58,490 bases of DNA from the NCBI GenBank assembly GCA_016781525.1, contig JADDQE010000202.1, positions 1 through 58,490 on the forward strand, written 5' to 3'. Below the pieces are notes generated by a model, which worked only from the letters and a program-made list of their open reading frames with translations, ran no database searches and had not been told where the DNA came from. Below, one piece after another: positions 43,553-53,643 of the stretch; the first letter of the stretch is position 1, and every line of letters starts with the position of its first letter. The stretch is from a bacterium (lineage in GTDB: Bacteria; Chloroflexota; Chloroflexia; Chloroflexales; Kallotenuaceae). Made by a program: the position numbers and the translations under genes.

Positions 43553-43581
43553 CCTGGTAGACAAGGTATAATGGGCGCGTT

Positions 43582-46488
43582 GTGCAACGGGCTATCTCGC
43601 TACATCAAATTCAGCGCACTCGCGCACGCCGCCACGCATTCGGCGGTGTGCGCTTCTTGCTGCCAGCGCTCCTTGCGCTGCTGCTCGGAGCTCTAGCCTA
43701 CCAGTTGCCTTCACGTACGACTATCGATGTCGGCGAGCTTGGCGACCAGCTGTTTCTGTCGTCCTCCGAGGCACAGCGCGCGGAGCAGATCGAACGAGGC
43801 AAATGGTACGCCGACCAGCTTAGTCCGGAGGGGCGGAGCCGCTGGAGTCGTGAGCGCGGTACTATTCGTCTCCCGGGGCTGGGTCATGGGCAAGACGTTC
43901 AGCTTACGCTGCATATGGCAGGCTGGCCATCTGATGTTGTACGGGCAGCGCCGAAACAGCCGGAAGTGCAGATTTTGGTCGGCGGTCAAGCGGTAGGAGT
44001 GGTTACTCCATCCTCGGACGTAGCTGCCTATACTGTATCAATTCCTGCCGCGCTCCAGGCAACGGGCCCGCTGACGACGACGCTCCAAGTGACGCCGACC
44101 TTTACCGATACGGCTGTGCAAGTCGATGCGCGACCAAAGGGTATTCGGCTGGATGCGATTGAGGTAGTCACCAGAGGCCGGGGCGTGCAGCCGGATTGGC
44201 TGGTCCTCGGCGGTCTGGTGCTGGCCACAGTGCTGACCACTGGCGTCGCAGCTAGCGGTTCACAACGGGGATGGCTAGTCGGACTGGCCAGCATGAGCGT
44301 AGCGCTGTTTGGGGCAAGCGCAATCTTTGTGGCTCGGCCATGGCTGGCGGCATTGCTGCCTGGGGTGCTGGTAGCCCTGGCAATGCTGTTCGCGCTCGTC
44401 AATGTCGGCTGGCTCGCGCGTCAGCTCGCGGCTATTCGCTGGCGGATGAGCGAGAGCCGTCCTGTAGATTTTGGCCTCGTCGCCGCGGTATTGTTGATCT
44501 GTCTGTATCTTGCGGCGCGACCGCTGCTCGATCAAGACCTGCCGACGATCGAGCCGTTCCAGCGGGATGGCGCCGAGCGCTTCTTCCGGGTGGTGATGTG
44601 GCTCTCGTTGGCGGGTACTGTGCTGTTGGCGCTGCTAAGCAGTGTAACACTGCTTCCACAATGGCTCTTGACGCTACGGCGTGCGCTCCTGACCCGGCGT
44701 CTCGCGGCGATGTTGCTCGGCCTGCTGGCGGGCGTATGGTTGGGCTATCTCACTTGGCTCATGTCCACGCTCCCATTCGTCGGCCATGCCGACTATGCCG
44801 ACAACGCCGTCGTCGCGCGCAATCTGCTTCGCGGGCGAGGCTACGTCGTCGATTACGTGACCCAGTTCTACCGGCTGATCCCGGGGGGGAGTGTAACGCG
44901 ACCTCAGGAAACATGGCCGCTGCTGCAGCCGCTGCTGATGCTGCCTACAATGGCGTTGCTCGGCCCAACGCCGTTTGCGGTGCGGCTGCCTAATCTTTTG
45001 TTCTTGGTCACGTTGACGCTCTTGATCTACCATATCGGAGCGCGCCTCTGGGACCGCCGAGTTGGGCTACTCGCCGCCATTCTTACGCTTACCAATGTGC
45101 TCTTTTTTCGCCTCGCAATCTACGCCACGAGTGACCTGGCTTTGGTTGTGTGGAGCATGGCCGCGTTTTGGCTGGTGTATCAAGCGGTGGAGCAAAGAGT
45201 AGAGAACAAAGAACGGGCTTCACAAGCATCATCCGGTATCCGCCCTTTTTTATCGAACCGCTGGGCTTGGGCGGGTCTCTTCAGCGGCTTGATGATCCTG
45301 CAAAAGCCCAGCAGTGCCATACTGGTATTTGGGATGGGGCTGTGGGTGCTTGGGTGGACGTACGCTCGTTCGGCAGGTGAAGACCGAATAGCTCGTCTTC
45401 GCAGCTGGAGTGCGCGTTGGGTGCGCCCACTGTTGACATGGACGGCGCTTACAATTCTGGTAGTGACCCCTTATCTCGTCCGAAACCTGCTGGTTTTTGG
45501 GCGGCCCTTCTTTTCGACTGAGGCCTATGACGCCTGGATTTTGTATTTCCGAGGCACACGCGGCGAAGCATGGGAAGATATCTACAAGATATACACGCCG
45601 GAGTTGGGCGGGCCGGGTCTCCCTGAGCGGTCGTGGATTTTACGCTGGGGCTATGATCTGACGCTGGGTAAAGTTGCACAGCAAGCGCGCGACGCCTGGC
45701 AATTCTTTGCGCCTCCCAAGGGCGTACTGCTCAGCACTGGCAATCGCGACGAGTTCCCACATGGCGTCCTTGGCACCTGGCTGATGCTGCTCGGGCTTGT
45801 AACGCTACGGCGGCGTCCACGCGCGCTCATCGGCTTGATCGCAGCGGCGCTCGTGCCCTATATCCTGTTCTTGGTCGTATACTGGCATACGCATGACGAG
45901 CCGCGCTACTTTGTGCCGTTCGTGCCATGGCTCGCACTGCTGAGCGCTTGGGGAGCTTGTTGGCTCTTTGATCGGATCGCGGCGATCGACCGAGGCCGGT
46001 GGGCCGGGCTCGGCGGTCTGCTGGTCTCGCTCTCGTTGCTGCTAACGGTTGCTCCCCATTGGTACCAGATCGACCGTTTCCTAGACCCGCAGAGCAGCAG
46101 CTATTGGGGCAAGGACTGGGCGGCCGACCTCGAGGCGTACCGTTGGCTGAGGGAAAATACGCCGTCGGATGCCGTGGTTATGACGCGTGTACCCTGGCAG
46201 CTTAACTTCCATGCCGACCGTGGAGCCGTCATGATCCCGAATGCGGGTGCTCCGGAGATCATGCGGATCGCACGGTATTATGGTGCTGACTACTTGTTAG
46301 TAAATGGCTCGACGACGTCACTGCCTGAAAGCGTAGGGGCATTAAAGCCGCTCGCGCAGGGTAATCCCGGCGAGGGGTGGGTATTAGAGTACACGGCACA
46401 TGACCAGTTTCAGGGTGCGGATGTGTATGTGTATCGCTTTCCAGAAAATTACGCGGGCGTGGAGGATATTCAGGTTGAGAGCAAGTAA
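43582..46488 (+). CDS. GT39-like membrane glycosyltransferase with N-terminal beta domain
   Basis: A 968-aa GT-C protein. Order: an N-terminal helix (about 25-42), an outward beta domain (about 45-200), two or three helices, then a GT39-like core. The core's first outer loop carries the acidic GHADYADNAVVARNLLRGRGY followed by QETWPLLQPLLMLPTMALLG, and it continues with AARLWDRRVGLLAAILTLTN-type helices. A C-terminal soluble segment (YRWLRENTPSDAVVMTRVPWQLNFHADRG) is common in this family. It should transfer sugar from a polyprenyl-phosphate donor outside the membrane. GTG 43582 has no ribosome site and lies ten bases after TATAAT, so the mRNA may be leaderless. Confidence 0.85.
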   Translation: MQRAISLHQIQRTRARRHAFGGVRFLLPALLALLLGALAYQLPSRTTIDVGELGDQLFLSSSEAQRAEQIERGKWYADQLSPEGRSRWSRERGTIRLPGLGHGQDVQLTLHMAGWPSDVVRAAPKQPEVQILVGGQAVGVVTPSSDVAAYTVSIPAALQATGPLTTTLQVTPTFTDTAVQVDARPKGIRLDAIEVVTRGRGVQPDWLVLGGLVLATVLTTGVAASGSQRGWLVGLASMSVALFGASAIFVARPWLAALLPGVLVALAMLFALVNVGWLARQLAAIRWRMSESRPVDFGLVAAVLLICLYLAARPLLDQDLPTIEPFQRDGAERFFRVVMWLSLAGTVLLALLSSVTLLPQWLLTLRRALLTRRLAAMLLGLLAGVWLGYLTWLMSTLPFVGHADYADNAVVARNLLRGRGYVVDYVTQFYRLIPGGSVTRPQETWPLLQPLLMLPTMALLGPTPFAVRLPNLLFLVTLTLLIYHIGARLWDRRVGLLAAILTLTNVLFFRLAIYATSDLALVVWSMAAFWLVYQAVEQRVENKERASQASSGIRPFLSNRWAWAGLFSGLMILQKPSSAILVFGMGLWVLGWTYARSAGEDRIARLRSWSARWVRPLLTWTALTILVVTPYLVRNLLVFGRPFFSTEAYDAWILYFRGTRGEAWEDIYKIYTPELGGPGLPERSWILRWGYDLTLGKVAQQARDAWQFFAPPKGVLLSTGNRDEFPHGVLGTWLMLLGLVTLRRRPRALIGLIAAALVPYILFLVVYWHTHDEPRYFVPFVPWLALLSAWGACWLFDRIAAIDRGRWAGLGGLLVSLSLLLTVAPHWYQIDRFLDPQSSSYWGKDWAADLEAYRWLRENTPSDAVVMTRVPWQLNFHADRGAVMIPNAGAPEIMRIARYYGADYLLVNGSTTSLPESVGALKPLAQGNPGEGWVLEYTAHDQFQGADVYVYRFPENYAGVEDIQVESK

Positions 46489-46569
46489 CAGATGCTGGCT
46501 GGCCTGTGTACGGAGTGGTATGGCTCAGAGGCGGTTCCTGCTCGACTTGTGTAGCCTCCTGAGTGGTCT

Positions 46570-47814
46570 ATGAAGATCGCAATGCTGACATCATCCTATC
46601 CCAAGTGGCCGGGAGAGATGACTGCGCCATTTATCGAGGAAATTGCCTCGAGTGTCGCAGCGCGCGGCCATGAGGTGCATGTGTTGATGCCTCATCGCGG
46701 TGATCTGCGACGGCAGCCCTTCGAGCGGGGAGTCTATCTCCACTGCTATCGCTATGCGCCCACACAAGCGCTTGAGGTGTGGGGCTATGCAGCCGCGCTC
46801 CATGGCGATGTGGGGATGCGGGTAAGCACACTCGTGGCGGCACCCTTCGCCCTGGTGCACGGGTATCGCTCACTGCTTGCCCTGGTCAGGCATGAAGGCT
46901 ACGACCTTGTGCATGGCCACTGGGTGCTGCCGAATGGAGCGGTCTCAGCACTGGTCGCGCAACACTGCAAGCTACCGCTCGTGATATCACTACATGGCTC
47001 GGATGTGTTCCTTGCGGAGCGGACGCCACCAACGGCATGGACAGCGGCATTGGCGGCACAGAGGGCGGACGGAATTACGGCTTGCTCAGGCGACCTAGCG
47101 GCACGGTTGGCACGCCTAGGTGGACCGCCGGAGCGAATGCAAGTAATTCCCTACGGCATCGATCCGGAGGTCTTTAGACCCGATTCCGAGGCTGGCGCCG
47201 CTGTACGCGAGCAGTTGGGCATTGCGCCGGAGCGTCCGGTGTTGATGTGGGTCAGCCGGATGGTTTACAAAAAGGGGCTGACGGTGCTATTGGACGCGTT
47301 GCCAATGGTGTTGCAGCGTCATCCTCGGGTACTGCTGGTTCTTGGCGGCTATGGCGACCTCCGGGATGCGCTTGAGCAACAGGCAAAGCAGCTTGGCATC
47401 GCCGATAGCGTGCTCTTTCCCGGGCCCGTCGACCGCGACAACATCAATCGCTATTGGAACGCGGGTGATATCGTGGTTGTGCCAGCGATTCACGACCATG
47501 GCGGCAATGTCGATGGGCTGCCCAACATCATTCTCGAATCCATGAGCGCCGGACGGCCGGTTGTGGCGAGCAACGTCGCGGGCATTCCGCAGGTGATTAC
47601 CAGTGGTGAGCATGGCCTGTTGGTGCCTGAAGGAGACGCCGGGGCGCTGGCCGAGGCTTTAACTGCGCTGCTGGACGATCCTTCGAGCGCCGCACGGCTC
47701 GGCCTCGCCGCGCGGCAACGTGTCGAGCGTGAGCTACGTTGGCGCCACATTGCGGCGCGTTTTGAGCAGGTCTATGAAACGGCGCGAGAGCATTTCGCGA
47801 CACGTCAAAGTTGA
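46570..47814 (+). CDS. GT4-family glycosyltransferase
   Basis: A 414-aa cytosolic GT-B enzyme. N-terminal domain MKIAMLTSSYPKWPGEMTAPFIEEIA with HGHWVLPNGAVSALVAQHCKLPLVISLHGSDVF; C-terminal donor domain with WVSRMVYKKGLTVLLDALP and the nucleotide-sugar motif GLPNIILESMSAGRPVVASNVAGIPQVI. It retains configuration and uses a nucleotide sugar; donor and acceptor are unknown. It lies 7 bp before a nucleotide-sugar dehydrogenase gene, so a uronic-acid donor is possible. The ribosome site is not obvious. Confidence 0.93.
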   Translation: MKIAMLTSSYPKWPGEMTAPFIEEIASSVAARGHEVHVLMPHRGDLRRQPFERGVYLHCYRYAPTQALEVWGYAAALHGDVGMRVSTLVAAPFALVHGYRSLLALVRHEGYDLVHGHWVLPNGAVSALVAQHCKLPLVISLHGSDVFLAERTPPTAWTAALAAQRADGITACSGDLAARLARLGGPPERMQVIPYGIDPEVFRPDSEAGAAVREQLGIAPERPVLMWVSRMVYKKGLTVLLDALPMVLQRHPRVLLVLGGYGDLRDALEQQAKQLGIADSVLFPGPVDRDNINRYWNAGDIVVVPAIHDHGGNVDGLPNIILESMSAGRPVVASNVAGIPQVITSGEHGLLVPEGDAGALAEALTALLDDPSSAARLGLAARQRVERELRWRHIAARFEQVYETAREHFATRQS

Positions 47815-47821
47815 GATAAAA

Positions 47822-49207
47822 ATGAGCTACCCAGAGCAAAAAACAGATATCGGTGTGGATACAGTTGCTGCAATTGAAAACGGGGAGGTCGTGGCGGGCC
47901 TACAGGCCCGGATCGACGACCGAACCGCGCTGGTTGGGGTGGTTGGTCTCGGCTATGTTGGCGTGCCCCTGGCGGTACGGGCGGCCTCGGTCGGCTTTCG
48001 GGTACTCGGATTCGACGTCATCAACGAGCGTGTCGCGCGCATCAGCCGCGGGGAAAGCTATACGGTAGACGTGCCAACAGCTAAGCTCGCCGCTTTGGTT
48101 GAATCCGGCCAGATGTCCGCGACCTCCGACTTCGAGCTGCTCGGCATGTGCGACGTTATCGTGATCTGCGTTCCGACACCGCTCGACGAGCACGGACAGC
48201 CCGATATTTGCTACATCGAGCAATCTGGCATCAGTATTGCCAAGACCCTGCGCCCGGGCCAGCTGGTTGTGCTGGAAAGCACAACGTGGCCCGGCACCAC
48301 GGACGAAGTGCTGCTGCCAAAGTTTGTTGCACAGGGCCTTGCCGTTGGCCAGGACTTCTTTTTGGCATTCTCGCCGGAGCGGATCGACCCTGGGCAGACC
48401 AACAGCAAAGGCTGGACGGTTGAGAACACGCCCAAGGTAGTCGGCGGCGTGACGTTTGCGTGTACCCAGCTCGCCAAGCGGTTCTATGGTGGGATCGTTC
48501 AACAGATCGTCGAAGTATCATCGGCACGCACCGCGGAGATGACCAAGCTCGTCGAGAATATTTTCCGTAACGTCAACATTGCGCTGGTGAACGAGCTGGC
48601 GCTGCTGTGCGATCGGATGGATCTCAACATCTGGGAGGTGCTGGACGCTGCCGCAACCAAGCCGTTCGCGTTCATGAAGCACACGCCCGGACCGGGCCTC
48701 GGCGGTCACTGTATACCCCTGGACCCATTTTATCTCAGCTGGAAGGCGCGTGAGTACGATTTCCACACGCGCTTCATCGAGCTTGCGGGCCACGTCAACA
48801 ATGCCATGCCCTACCATGTTGTGCAGCTCGTCGTACGTGGGCTTAACAAGCTCCGGAAGAGCCTTAACGGCGCCACGGTGGTGCTGCTTGGCGTCGCCTA
48901 CAAGCCCGACATCGACGATTACCGCGAGTCGCCAATCTTCAAAATCATGCAGCTGCTCGCGGCAGAAGGTGCGAATGTGGTCACGGTCGATCCGCACGTG
49001 GAGGTCTTTTACGACCACCACGGTCACGCATTTCAAACTACGCCGCTGACCGACGAGCTGCTTGACGTGGCTGATTGTGTGACCATTATTACGAACCACA
49101 GGGCTTTTGACTATGAGCGTATCGTGCAGATGGCGCGGGTAGTTGTAGATACGCGCAATGCTACTCGTGACGTGCGCGAAGGACGCGACAAGATCGTTCT
49201 CCTATGA
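47822..49207 (+). CDS. Nucleotide-sugar dehydrogenase (UDP-GlcNAc 6-dehydrogenase type)
   Basis: A 461-aa NAD-dependent enzyme oxidising the C6 hydroxyl of a UDP-sugar to the uronic acid. N-terminal Rossmann VVGLGYVGVPLAVRAASVGF, SARTAEMTKLVENIFRNVNIALVNELA, and the catalytic-Cys motif GPGLGGHCIPLDPFYLSWKA; C-terminal VLLGVAYKPDIDDYRESP. The GGHCIPLDPFYL form points to the WbpA/WecC group (UDP-HexNAc) rather than UDP-glucose dehydrogenase. The ATG at 47822 was chosen over an upstream frame opening inside the GT4 gene. Its stop overlaps the next start (ATGA). Confidence 0.93.
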   Translation: MSYPEQKTDIGVDTVAAIENGEVVAGLQARIDDRTALVGVVGLGYVGVPLAVRAASVGFRVLGFDVINERVARISRGESYTVDVPTAKLAALVESGQMSATSDFELLGMCDVIVICVPTPLDEHGQPDICYIEQSGISIAKTLRPGQLVVLESTTWPGTTDEVLLPKFVAQGLAVGQDFFLAFSPERIDPGQTNSKGWTVENTPKVVGGVTFACTQLAKRFYGGIVQQIVEVSSARTAEMTKLVENIFRNVNIALVNELALLCDRMDLNIWEVLDAAATKPFAFMKHTPGPGLGGHCIPLDPFYLSWKAREYDFHTRFIELAGHVNNAMPYHVVQLVVRGLNKLRKSLNGATVVLLGVAYKPDIDDYRESPIFKIMQLLAAEGANVVTVDPHVEVFYDHHGHAFQTTPLTDELLDVADCVTIITNHRAFDYERIVQMARVVVDTRNATRDVREGRDKIVLL

Positions 49208-51366
49208 GCGTAGAGCACAAGAACGGGGATCTAAGAACCGCGAGCCAGCAGTTGCGTATCGACCGCTCATTATTGTCAGGGAGTTTGCGCTCCGTTCTGT
49301 GGTCCTGGTCGTTGGCCGGCGCGCTCTTTGCGCTGGCGCTCCTGCTGCGCTTGTACCGCCTCGATGCTCAGCCGCTCTGGCTCGACGAAGGCGAGACATG
49401 GAAGACCGTTACTCGTAGCCACCTTAGCGCCCTGCTGTCCGATCTGTTTCGGCCAACCCAGGCGTATCCGCTCTATCACCTCGTCGTCAAGCTTGCGACG
49501 CGGCTGCTGGGTGACAGCGAGTGGGCGCTGCGGCTTCCCTCTGCGCTGGCGGGTGCGTGCGCTGTTCCCGCTCTGTTTGCGCTTGGACTTGCCGTCCGCG
49601 GCTGGGTACTCGGTTTAAGCGCTGCGCTGCTGCTCCTGGTCTCGCCGTTCGCGCTATGGCAAGCCCAGGATGCGAAAGCATACAGCCTGACCCTGCTGGT
49701 CGCCATCCTGATCGCTTTGACACTCATGCGCGCGCTCCATGGCGGAACCCGCGGTCGCTGGCTGCTCTTCGGGACGATCGCGGCGGTCGCGCCGTTCACG
49801 CATCGGCTGCTCATCTTCAATCTGCTCGGCTGCGCGATTGTGTGGGGCCTCATGAGCGGCCATCCTCGTCGTCGCCTAGTTCTGGCAGGCGCGGTTGGGC
49901 TGGGTGGTGCCTTGATCATCGGCCTCACCTTTGCGCTACGATACCAGCGCGCCGGGGGCCAGTTCGCGAGCGTCGGCCCGTTGACGGCGGGCTGGCTAAC
50001 CTTTGGTCAGTTCGCGGTGGGACAGTGGCCGGGCGCGGTGCGGAAGCTTTGGCTATTACCATGGGTGTTTCTGACCTTGGTAGGCGGGCTGCGGCTGCTG
50101 ATGGACGTGGTAGGCGGGCGGCACAAGCCGGGTCCGCTGCTCGTTCTGGTGCTGGCTGCATTTCCGGCGCTTGTGTTCGCGGTGCTGCTCCTGCTCCAGC
50201 CGCTGTACGAGGCGCGCTACTTCACGATCGTGTTTCCGTTCTGGCTGCTCATCACGGCGTGGGCTTTGCCTGAGTGGATCGAGCTTGCAGGGCAATCAGC
50301 GGCAGCGCCTGGTGGCCAGCGACCAGCGACCAACACGTCAGAGTGGCTCGGCCTTTCACGGCCCTTAGCGCTTAGCGCTTGGCTCGCAGCTGGTGGCTCC
50401 TTCCTCGCGGCGCTCGTGATCTCGAATTGGGCGTTGTACCTGCCGGGCAAAGGGCTCTTCAGCGGTGCGACGGTGAAAGAGGACTTCCGTGGCGCTATCC
50501 GTGAGCTAGCTGGGCGTGTCCATCCTGACGACCTGGTGATCGTGCATCCTGACGCGATCATGCCACTCTACGAGTACTACGCGCCGCGCGTTTCGCAGCA
50601 GCCCTTGCCCACCCCGCTACGCTATGGCTGGCTCGGGCGCTCGGATAATGATAGCGAGCGTGAGCTGCGAGCATTTGACGCGCAGATACGGTCTGATCTT
50701 CAGCGCTATCCGCGGGCCTGGCTGTTAATCGCGCCTGCTCACGCGACGGTGGTCGATAAGCCAAAGCCGGGTGACGAGGTTGGTCTGGTCGGGCTCGCCT
50801 TTCAATATGGCGATCTCAACGGCCGGCTCCAGTGCAATAATCCTGCTTTTTCGCGCTATGTCGGCGTGTGGCTAGGCTGCAACAACATGCCATCGGTGAA
50901 CGGGGCTGCGCCGCAACCGGCGACCGCTCAGACCGCGGTCTTTGGTGACGCTCTGCGGCTGCGCGGCTATACCATTACACCGTTTGCGACCGGCATTCGG
51001 CCCGGTGGTACGCTGCCGCTCACGCTCTTCTGGGAGCCCCTGCGGTCGCTTGCCGGTACCGACTATCAGGTCTTTGTGCACCTTACGCCGATTGGCTCGC
51101 CGAGCCCACTTGCGCAACTTGACGGGCGGCCACTTGAAGGCGGCCTGCCGACGGGCCAGTGGACCGATCCCGGCGCGCAGCTGCACGACGAGCGGACCTT
51201 GCAGCTGCCGCCCGATCTGCCGCCGGGCCGTTACCGCTTGCTGCTGGGCGTGTACCGTCCCGAGGATGGGCAGCGACTGCCAGTTACTGGCACCTCTCAG
51301 CCAGTGTTCGACGACGCGCTGCTGCTCGCTGAGGTCGAGGTCCAGCCAGGGGTCGACCCGCGATGA
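49204..51366 (+). CDS. GT39-like membrane glycosyltransferase with C-terminal beta domain
   Basis: A 720-aa GT-C protein with about 11 helices. The first loop carries LWLDEGETWKTV (Asp-Glu) and PLYHLVVKLATRLLGDSEWALRLPSAL, typical of GT39/PMT-like enzymes. A loop segment at about 370-395 (GGQRPATNTSEWLGLSRPLALSAW) comes from heptamer-like DNA. The last 150 residues form an outer beta domain (LRGYTITPFATGIRPGGTLPLTLFWEPL, PPGRYRLLLGVYRPEDG). The substrate is unknown. It overlaps both neighbours by four bases (ATGA), so the cluster is translated as a chain. Confidence 0.87.
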   Translation: MSVEHKNGDLRTASQQLRIDRSLLSGSLRSVLWSWSLAGALFALALLLRLYRLDAQPLWLDEGETWKTVTRSHLSALLSDLFRPTQAYPLYHLVVKLATRLLGDSEWALRLPSALAGACAVPALFALGLAVRGWVLGLSAALLLLVSPFALWQAQDAKAYSLTLLVAILIALTLMRALHGGTRGRWLLFGTIAAVAPFTHRLLIFNLLGCAIVWGLMSGHPRRRLVLAGAVGLGGALIIGLTFALRYQRAGGQFASVGPLTAGWLTFGQFAVGQWPGAVRKLWLLPWVFLTLVGGLRLLMDVVGGRHKPGPLLVLVLAAFPALVFAVLLLLQPLYEARYFTIVFPFWLLITAWALPEWIELAGQSAAAPGGQRPATNTSEWLGLSRPLALSAWLAAGGSFLAALVISNWALYLPGKGLFSGATVKEDFRGAIRELAGRVHPDDLVIVHPDAIMPLYEYYAPRVSQQPLPTPLRYGWLGRSDNDSERELRAFDAQIRSDLQRYPRAWLLIAPAHATVVDKPKPGDEVGLVGLAFQYGDLNGRLQCNNPAFSRYVGVWLGCNNMPSVNGAAPQPATAQTAVFGDALRLRGYTITPFATGIRPGGTLPLTLFWEPLRSLAGTDYQVFVHLTPIGSPSPLAQLDGRPLEGGLPTGQWTDPGAQLHDERTLQLPPDLPPGRYRLLLGVYRPEDGQRLPVTGTSQPVFDDALLLAEVEVQPGVDPR

Positions 51367-53633
51367 ACACGGTCGCATTTCACCCTGCCTTGGAGCGACG
51401 ATGGCCGTTGGCCTATCACGTCGGTCTGATCCTTCTGGTTGCCTTTTCGCTGCGGGTGGGGGCGTGGTGGGTGCTCCCACACCGCGGCTTTGTCAGTGAT
51501 GAGGCTGAGTACCTGGCGGCTGCGACATGGCTTGCACAGGGTCGGGGCTTTAGCTTCTTTCAAAACTGGATCTGGACCCGGCCGCCGCTGTACCTGCTCT
51601 TCCTCGCCGCCCACCTTTGGTTTACGGGCGCCGAAACACTGTGGCCGATCCGGTTATCCCAGGCCCTATTAAGCACAATTTCGGTCTGGCTCGTTATGCG
51701 GCTTGCCGGCGCGCTCGCTCCTCCCGCACACACACGCCGCGTGGTGCTGATCGCCGGCTGGGCCATGGCACTCTGCTACAGTCTCGCCACCTTTGCGTTC
51801 TTGCTGCTGTCGGAGACGCTCTTTATCACGTTGCTGCTCGCGGCACTGCTTGCACTGACGCTGTGGGCCCAACGCAAGCGTTGGCTCTGGCTGATTTTGG
51901 GTGGCGCCCTCCTCGGGTTTGGCTCGCTCACACGGGCGATGCTTGCAGGCGCGCTCCCGCTGTTTGCGCTTTGGGTCTTTTGGCAGCGGTTACGATCTCA
52001 AACGGCGGGTAGCGAGTCGACGACTAGCTTGTCCTCGCTCCGACAGCTGGGCTCGGCAATTGGCGCGACAGCCTTGCTCACGGTCGTCACATCGAGCGTT
52101 ATTCTGCCGTGGAGCGTGTATAACACGCGGTTTTTTGGAGCCAGCAGTCTTATCTTGATCGACACGACGAGTGGCTACAACGCGATGCTTGGCGCGCAGT
52201 CGGCCTATCTCGAGGGGCATCCCGAGACCTCTGAGTGCGGACCGACGGCGACCCGCTGTGAGAAAATGATCTTCAAGCAGCTTATCGCCATTCCTGACCA
52301 CGCGGAGCGGCAGACGGAGGCCTATCGCTCCGCGGCGGCTTGGATTAGCGAAAATCCTGCTGGCTTTCTACGCAAGGCCGGGCGCGAGCTGCTGGATATG
52401 CTGTGGGTCAGCTACAGCGGTGATGAGCGACTCGCGGATGGCTACTCCCTGGGACACGTGCCAGCGCTCCATATATTTGGTCTTCTCGCCGACGATACCT
52501 TGTATGTTGTCGCGGCCCCACTCGCGCTTGTTGGTCTTTGGCGGAAGCAGGGCCGCATTGGTAAAGGCCTGGTGCTTGCCTGGCTGCTCTATAATCTTGT
52601 GACCGGGCCGTTGTTTTTCGCGATCAATCGCTTTCGGCTGCCACTGCTCCCGTTCTTGTTCATCTACGCGGGCTGTGCTCTCGGACAGCTTCGCCTGCCA
52701 TGGCCAAATACCACTCGGCGGCTCTTCGGCTGGGCAACGGCAGGCGTGCTGTTGGTAACACTCTTGCCGGCGTACGCCTATCTGCCAAAGCAGGGACAGC
52801 CGAATCAACGCCGTGCCGTCTGGCTTGAAACCTTGATCGGACTGCAGGGTCTTGTGGACGCCGAACGATGCGACCAGATCGAGCAGCTGATTGAGCAGGG
52901 TGATCTGGCGGAGGCGCAGGCACTGCATGACGCCGAAGATCGTCGCAAACCGCGCACCTGCCTCGCGCTCTTACAGTCGCGCATGTCGGCTCTGCGTGGC
53001 AACTCCGAAGCTGCCTTGGAGCTACTCCAGAGTATGGAGCCAATCCCGCAGCGCTATCTGCTCGAAGGCGACATTTATCGTCGAATAGGCGATATCGAGC
53101 GTGCTCGTGGTGCCTTCGTGTCTACAAGACTGGAGCCGAACAATCCGACCTTGTGGGCCTGGGAACACCTGGACCCGCCCTCGACGACACGGATTGACCT
53201 TGGCAACGGTCTTGACTGGGGCTACATCGACGGCTTCTTTCAGCGTGAGTGGACCGACGAGGCCGATAAATTCGGCTCTGGGTTTCGCTGGACGGGGCCC
53301 CTGGCCCGACTACGCTTCCCCGATGCTGGAACGGGCCAGCCACAAAAGCTTCGGCTCCGGCTCAACGGCGCGCGTCCCCCTGCTCAGCCACTAGCCCAGC
53401 TGAGCGTTGGGATAGCGGGTGGCTCCTTCAAAAGCTTCGACTTGGCACCCGGCTGGACAGAGCTGGAGGTTGACCTGCCGCCGACGCCGGCGGGTGAAGA
53501 TGTGACTGTGCTGCTGCGCTCGACGACCTTCGTGCCTGGGCCGGAAGAGCTTCAGGCACGGCAGCTGGCTCGGGAAAAATTGCGATTGCTTGGTGTCCAG
53601 GTGGATTGGGCCGAGCTTATTCCTGCGGATTAA
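51363..53633 (+). CDS. GT39-like glycosyltransferase with TPR and C-terminal module (1)
   Basis: A 756-aa GT-C protein. The first outer loop has SDEAEYLAAATWLAQGRGF and RPPLYLLFLAAHLWF; about 11 helices reach residue 475. Then come TPR-like helices (about 490-585, YLLEGDIYRRIGDIERARGAF) and a C-terminal beta domain starting WEHLDPPSTTRIDLGNGLDWGYIDGFF and RWTGPLARL. The same two-part tail ends the next two genes. It probably transfers sugar from polyprenyl phosphate outside the membrane; the tail may bind protein partners or glycan. ATGA overlap with the preceding gene. Confidence 0.87.
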   Translation: MNTVAFHPALERRWPLAYHVGLILLVAFSLRVGAWWVLPHRGFVSDEAEYLAAATWLAQGRGFSFFQNWIWTRPPLYLLFLAAHLWFTGAETLWPIRLSQALLSTISVWLVMRLAGALAPPAHTRRVVLIAGWAMALCYSLATFAFLLLSETLFITLLLAALLALTLWAQRKRWLWLILGGALLGFGSLTRAMLAGALPLFALWVFWQRLRSQTAGSESTTSLSSLRQLGSAIGATALLTVVTSSVILPWSVYNTRFFGASSLILIDTTSGYNAMLGAQSAYLEGHPETSECGPTATRCEKMIFKQLIAIPDHAERQTEAYRSAAAWISENPAGFLRKAGRELLDMLWVSYSGDERLADGYSLGHVPALHIFGLLADDTLYVVAAPLALVGLWRKQGRIGKGLVLAWLLYNLVTGPLFFAINRFRLPLLPFLFIYAGCALGQLRLPWPNTTRRLFGWATAGVLLVTLLPAYAYLPKQGQPNQRRAVWLETLIGLQGLVDAERCDQIEQLIEQGDLAEAQALHDAEDRRKPRTCLALLQSRMSALRGNSEAALELLQSMEPIPQRYLLEGDIYRRIGDIERARGAFVSTRLEPNNPTLWAWEHLDPPSTTRIDLGNGLDWGYIDGFFQREWTDEADKFGSGFRWTGPLARLRFPDAGTGQPQKLRLRLNGARPPAQPLAQLSVGIAGGSFKSFDLAPGWTELEVDLPPTPAGEDVTVLLRSTTFVPGPEELQARQLAREKLRLLGVQVDWAELIPAD

Positions 53634-53643
53634 GGGACGTTTA

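Larger units (their letters stand above)
43155..43581. other. Intergenic region before the glycosyltransferase cluster
   Basis: 427 bp holding the terminator at 43224-43262, copy B of the 43-bp repeat and a TATAAT (43567-43572). No gene recognised. Confidence 0.5.
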
